Shown here: positions 61,001-64,000 of the stretch, piece after piece
Layout: every line of letters begins with the position of its first letter
Position numbering within the stretch: the stretch's first letter is position 1
Origin: Chiridota heheva
Taxonomy: Eukaryota > Echinodermata > Holothuroidea > Apodida > Chiridotidae
NCBI GenBank assembly: GCA_020152595.1
Contig: JAIGNY010002044.1
Coordinates: forward strand, 768,001 to 832,000
Reading direction: 5' to 3'
DNA: 64,000 nucleotides
Notes under the pieces: model-generated
The model's input: only the letters and a program-made list of their open reading frames with translations
Told to the model about the DNA's origin: nothing
The model's database searches: none
Translations under genes and position numbers: made by a program

Positions 61001-63124
61001 GGAGTGGGTGAGAGGAGTGACTGAGGTGGATGCGGGTGACAACGCTGTCTTTCCTGCGATTACAACTGTACAGGGGGGTGTTGGTCCCGACTTTGGGTTT
61101 GATGGTGAAAAGTTTGTTGCTAGTTTTGTGATTCCAGGAGTCTTGCCAGGTCTTACTGATGTAATTGCAGATGGAGAGATGGAGGTCTGAATGCCAAAAC
61201 AAATACATGCCAATTTCTGATTTTACTTTCCTGACATCTTGGATCAGTAGGTAAGGAAAAAATATATATATATTTTAGAAAAAAAATAAGAAGAAATAGA
61301 GTTAACCTGGTTAAAAAAACATCTATATCTTAAGACCAAAACAATATATATTTTAACATTCGATTTCAATTCCCCAAACTCTTTGATCGGTAGAGAGGGA
61401 TTTTTTTTTTATAGTTTGGAAACAGTTTTCTTCTGCTTTTTTTATTTACAAACTTTCCTGCTCGTAGACTAAACTTAGGATAAATGAGTATAATAAATTG
61501 CATGTAAATTTGTTTGAATTTCTTTAATGCCCTTTTTCATTAAGCATGTTGAAAATACAAGCGAACTTGTTTTGTTTCAAAATGTCTTCAGATGGCGATG
61601 CATAGTGACTCGACTAAGGTCTGCTTTACTCTCCAGATATATCTACAATGTTTGTATGTTCAAATTCATTTCAATAATATATACAAACACTTGTGAGAAG
61701 GTAATGGCACAAATAGTGTGTTGCAGTCGTTTCTGCACAAATGAGACAAGAGCTTAAATTTGAATATCTCTTTTAACAGAATAGACCACTTTAAACTGAT
61801 TTTAGCCAAACGTGATTACTTAAACCAATCAACGGCTGGGGGAATTGTCCCTTTGTTACATAACCAATCAGCTGCAGCTAGGAAAGTTGTAAGCAACAAT
61901 GTGCCAGTGTATTACTCTTATATGTTACACATATATGATAAGCATTTGAAAGCCTTTTTTCTTACGCTTAAGTCTCATACTGCTCATTAATTGTCTAGAC
62001 AGCCAAGGTATTTGATTGGTTGATAAGATTCCTCCAGGATACGATTGGTCCATTATGGACACATGAATTTTGGCCATGTGACATTATTTTAAGTAGTTTT
62101 CTGGAAATTGCCAATTTGAAAAGATCTTAAGACTTTTGATTACTTCCTCCTCCAGGATGTTTATGCCATTGACCGCGGTCATGTAAGACGGACATTGCTT
62201 GACCACTGACTTAATACTTTGATCAAAGTACAGAGAATACACCAAACATACCAGTATTTCATCTTCCACTTTGTCAAGTGTGAGCTCCACATCTTCATCC
62301 ATGGCTGCCTCCTCCTCCATCTCCTCCTCCGGGTACACGGGCCTAACGACAACATACAAATCAAGGTCACTACAACGTCGTGTAATATTGATCTTAAATG
62401 TCTACGGATATGTAGCTAATTTCTATTCTATTGATATCTGACCACATCAATTTTGGAATTTTGCCAAATTTACTTACTTTTGTTCTATTTCTGCAAAAAG
62501 AGTGTTGAGACCATGAATCTTTATTTTCAACAAATTTTTTTCAGCCTAATTTGAAAACTAGAAATAATCAAACTGTGTAACATTTGCTTAAATTGTGTCT
62601 GACACTTATGTTTTTGTGGTGGTTATTGTGGAACTAGTATAGAACCAGTTCACGTATATGTGCAATGCAGTTCGAATAGCAAACTATGTAACTTCCGAGC
62701 ATCAGTACTTATTAGGAAGAAACTTTGGGCCTAAAAAGTGGTGTTATACTATTCTCCTTAGCTCCCTGGGCAGTTATTACGTCAAATATGGTATATTTTT
62801 TTGTTGTGTATATACAGCGCTTTTGACAACTTTCAGTAATAAAATCTGCTTCACAAATGTTAAGCTTTATTATAATAGATGTAATTGATATCAAACAGCA
62901 TGATTAATACAACAAAGGGTTTGTAATTCCCTTCATTGCAAAAGGACTGACCTTGACCACTTAAAGGTTATTTGCCTCAGTGTTTCATCCGCTAGTTTAT
63001 CCACTACATATATGCAGTGCTCCCCGCAGCCAGGCTTGAGTTTGGCAGGTGGGAAATCCACTGAAGCTCCAAGTCCTCTCACTTCATTCAAGATGTTAGC
63101 TATTGTAGCATTAGGGTCATCGTA
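51849..63124 (-). CDS. IFT57: IFT57 homologue, intraflagellar transport subunit (3' part, 7 exons)
   Basis: Seven minus-strand exons join in compatible phases: 62952-63124, 62252-62342, 59679-59750, 58394-58588, 55211-55342, 53886-54015, 51849-52032. They encode about 325 residues; human IFT57 is 429, so the N-terminal part lies right of the window. Order: end of the N-terminal globular domain (YDDPNATIANILNEVRGLGA), an acidic linker (PVYPEEEMEEEAAMDEDVEL), the highly conserved STTDANEWKLEVERV and RTDNKDWRTHVDQMHQH block, then a long coiled coil (KLHQEISRTLEKIGSREKY, VTERTRGLAEI, MEERGSSMTDG, MQMDIRIGVVEHSLMQAKL). IFT57 is a peripheral IFT-B subunit that moves cargo along the axoneme. The last exon has an apparent one-base loss at 51916-51919 that shifts the frame; the other frame recovers a short acidic tail ending FKQY and TAA at 51849. 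Confidence 0.94.
52207..52400 (-). pseudogene. decayed duplicate of IFT57 last exon and its upstream intron
   Basis: 52207-52280 repeats 51968-52040 (the start of the last exon, its acceptor and flanking intron), and the likeness continues through the following ~120 bases. The exon part has lost one base in the sequence for VKIKQ, so it would shift frame, and it lacks the 3' half of the exon. It is a local tandem duplication with a period of about 240 bases. Confidence 0.75.
52428..52545 (-). mobile_element. I-type LINE 3' tail fragment
   Basis: Same 3' UTR landmark (GAGGGTCAAATTGTGC, then GAAACAGGGGGAGAATGAGA) with the tail toward lower coordinates. In the last IFT57 intron, just past the exon duplicate. 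Confidence 0.75.
53345..53415 (+). mobile_element. I-type LINE 3' tail fragment
   Basis: CTCTCTGGCACAGTTTAACC, a GTTGTCATGGTGCTG motif and an ACCAAACAAAC tail match the end of the family, in plus orientation. It is the only short fragment on the plus strand. Confidence 0.7.
53466..53588 (+). repeat. 58-bp tandem duplication
   Basis: ATATGTAAATTGAATTGCAG to TTTTCTATT(C/A)AGGC is present twice, about 90% identical. In the IFT57 last intron. Confidence 0.9.
53886..54015 (-). CDS. IFT57: IFT57 exon, coiled coil
   Basis: Acceptor TTTAAG and donor GTAAGT, phase 0 in and phase 1 out. It encodes VKEQYRQASGGVTERTRGLA and onward to ERGSSMTDG. Confidence 0.95.
54534..55109. mobile_element. foldback (long-TIR) element, full length
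   Basis: Left end TTTAAGGATTAGTTCAGTGG; right end inverse CCCTAAACTAACCTTTTAAA. The arms, about 200 bases each, match imperfectly over ATCTTATATGAAAG, AAACAAAATGGTG and CTTGAATATCTCCTTAA. TTAA occurs at both borders, as in piggyBac-type insertions, but the end may also be part of the repeat. In an IFT57 intron. Confidence 0.75.
55211..55342 (-). CDS. IFT57: IFT57 exon, coiled coil
   Basis: 44 codons, phase 0 on both sides, acceptor CTTCAG and donor GTAAGG. It encodes GYLGKLHQEISRTLEKIGSR and EKYINNQLEHLLGEF, almost the human sequence. Confidence 0.95.
55991..56328. mobile_element. second copy of the same hAT-like MITE
   Basis: Ends TAGTGTTTACATAAAAG and CTCAGTGTGAACACTG. The interior shares CACATATTATCA and the paired ATTCCCGC / GGCGGGAA segments with the 20200 copy. 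The flanking duplication (TGGTGGAG / GTGGTGGG) is imperfect. In an IFT57 intron. Confidence 0.75.
56430..57700 (+). repeat. about 215-bp tandem repeat, three diverged units
   Basis: Units near 56430-56660, 57270-57465 and 57480-57700 each end in AAGAAATCTT...AGCTTC...GGCTTTGCCCCTGGACCC-like sequence. Units 1 and 2 are separated by the minisatellite element. Confidence 0.65.
56700..57220 (+). repeat. dispersed element with internal AATTTTCGTGAAATTT minisatellite, copy 3
   Basis: Units at 56785-57110 are followed by CCCTTTACAAATAGTTTTTG and CTGAGGTTTGTTGATG, as in copy 1. It is inserted between units of a ~215-bp tandem repeat in an IFT57 intron. Confidence 0.85.
58394..58588 (-). CDS. IFT57: IFT57 exon, most conserved block
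   Basis: 65 codons, phase 0 on both sides, acceptor CTCCAG and donor GTTTGT. It contains ESTTDANEWKLEVERV, HIRTDNKDWRTHVDQMHQH and DGIESALSETK, nearly identical to the human protein. Confidence 0.96.
59037..59637. mobile_element. hAT-like non-autonomous element (601 bp) with perfect 8-bp target duplication
   Basis: Ends TAGTGCTGTCACGAGATA and, inverted, TAGTGCTGTCATGACATA. It is flanked by identical TAAAATAC at 59029-59036 and 59638-59645. The interior has TATCGCGATA palindromes and no transposase. It ends 41 bases from the IFT57 exon at 59679. Confidence 0.88.
59679..59750 (-). CDS. IFT57: IFT57 exon, 24 codons
   Basis: Phase 0 on both sides, acceptor TCACAG and donor GTGAGA. It encodes GDDDIEEEDSFLDLEGLGKL and QSGK, aligned to human EEENFIDLNVLKAQ. 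A hAT-like MITE ends 41 bases downstream of the donor. Confidence 0.88.
59779..60598. mobile_element. foldback element whose left end is a minisatellite
   Basis: Left end TTAAAGGAATATTCCCATGG at 59779; right end inverse near 60570-60598 (CATGGGAATACTCCTTTTAA). Between the left end and about 60065 the terminal motif is repeated in tandem. In the IFT57 intron between 59750 and 62252. Confidence 0.65.
59785..60065 (+). repeat. minisatellite of AATATTCCCATGGTTTTTTGT, about 20-bp unit
   Basis: Roughly a dozen degenerate copies of about 20 bases. The unit equals the terminal sequence of the surrounding foldback element. Confidence 0.8.
60630..61215 (-). mobile_element. I-type LINE 3' fragment, second subfamily
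   Basis: Minus-strand ORF2 C-terminus with a CPTCNTELSIKHTLLTCPLY zinc-binding motif preceded by RIHLSHSSHPLPSPFLF, then a 3' UTR. It differs clearly from the 22.4 kb copy, so it represents another subfamily. In an IFT57 intron. Confidence 0.8.
61820..62110 (+). repeat. dispersed repeat with paired CCAATCA boxes, short copy
   Basis: Same landmarks as 49185-49880. Foldback-family arm sequences lie on both sides (61715-61790 and 62185-62235), so it may be the interior of such an element. In an IFT57 intron. Confidence 0.65.
62252..62342 (-). CDS. IFT57: IFT57 exon, acidic linker
   Basis: Acceptor CGTTAG and donor GTATGT. It encodes PVYPEEEMEEEAAMDEDVEL and then TLDKVEDEIL, matching human PIYPVEELEEESVAEDDAEL. 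Confidence 0.93.
62952..63124 (-). CDS. IFT57: IFT57 exon, first in window
   Basis: Acceptor CCTTAG and donor GTCAGT, phase 0 in and phase 2 out. It encodes YDDPNATIANILNEVRGLGA and onward to ITFKWS, matching human YDDPNATISNILSELRSFG and FTWKR. The preceding exon is not found in the remaining 876 bases. Confidence 0.93.
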
Positions 63125-64000
63125 CTAAGGACAAGAGACAAGGAGAGGACAGTTATCTCAAGATCAAAATCAAAATAAACAATTTTGACAACTTGTGTAA
63201 ATCTTTATCATGCCTTGATGGTTTTTCTGTGAATTATCTAACATTCCTCTTATACTGCATTCACTGTTATAATCATGCAGTATGTAATGTCAGGTGCAAA
63301 ATGGTGTACTATTTATTAGGGCCAGTTATTGTTAGGGTCAATGCCAAAGTTTTAAGTCATTCTGGTACTCAAAGAGCAACAAAACCAGTATTAGTCTAAT
63401 TTACTGCCAACAGGAAAGAAATGGAACGTCAATAATGCACCAAAATTGACGTTTACTACAATTTTTTTAGGGATTTCAGACTCTTCCGTTCCTTTCGTTA
63501 TTATATAACTTTCTTTGCAGCAGCATAGGAAAGCAAAGGTACCATAAACAGCACACTCTATGGACTAGAGAATCTGGACTACCACGGGGACACAAAGAGA
63601 TATACAAGGAAAGATCGTGACTGCAGATTAGAAAAAACTCATTCAAAAATCAGATTGTTGACATTTGAAATATGTTACCACAAAGTGGTGGACTGTAAAA
63701 CAGTGTTGTCATTTATAAGAAATTTGGATAAATGCTGGAAAAACCAAGACAATAAATTGTATTACCGCACACATATAAGCATCAATACTGCACCCAAGCA
63801 TTATACAACAGTAGAAGAGAGTGAGAGCTGACATCAAAGGACCAACCTGACCTTCTGTCAGAATAGGATTTGTGAGTATTTCTTAGTTTAAGCAGTTCTA
63901 CAAAAGTTACCTTTGCATGCCCAGAATTTTCACCGGATGCGCTTGGTGCTATAAGTATGTGTTTTTGCCTGTTTTCCCTTAAAAGCTTTAGAGGCTATCA
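63125..64000. other. IFT57 intron to window edge
   Basis: The exon preceding YDDPNAT is not found. A GTAACT donor-like site follows CATGCAAAG on the minus strand near 63910, but the upstream frame (ASGENSGHAK) does not resemble IFT57. Confidence 0.45.

Overview
The window is nuclear DNA from an animal: AT-rich, with short coding exons in GT-AG introns, dense transposon remnants, and three genes recognisable as metazoan ciliary or centriolar proteins. The invertebrate-style protein variants, I-type LINEs with an RNase H domain, tRNA-derived SINEs and many small inverted-repeat elements suggest a marine invertebrate deuterostome, most likely an echinoderm. The species is an inference that I cannot confirm from sequence alone.

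Layout. (1) 700-13626, minus strand: five 5' exons of a CCDC15 homologue (410 residues to residue 410 plus two bases; the gene continues past the left edge). (2) 13627-18668: a 5 kb head-to-head intergenic region with a CRE next to CCDC15, an RFX X-box-like site upstream of TTC12, and repeats. (3) 18669-45359, plus strand: an essentially complete TTC12 homologue in 17 exons, about 701 aa, with a poly(A) signal at 45510. Its introns hold a 3.7 kb degenerate I-type LINE, SINEs, several MITEs and long minisatellites. (4) 45516-51670: intergenic region without a supportable gene. (5) 51849-63124, minus strand: seven 3' exons of an IFT57 homologue (the N-terminal exons lie beyond the right edge). 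Its last exon carries an apparent one-base frameshift and is followed upstream by a decayed duplicate.

All three genes serve cilia or centrioles: CCDC15 (centriole inner scaffold), TTC12 (cytoplasmic assembly of axonemal dynein arms) and IFT57 (IFT-B train subunit). CCDC15 and TTC12 are divergently arranged and could share promoter elements. Most other DNA is repeat-derived: a TTAA-flanked foldback family, hAT-like MITEs with 8-bp target duplications, a TA-flanked MITE, an I-type LINE family with at least eight 3' fragments, a tRNA-SINE family, a THAP-domain relic, and minisatellites, one of which looks like an amplified transposon end. No CRISPR, prokaryotic operon or obviously new enzymatic system is present.
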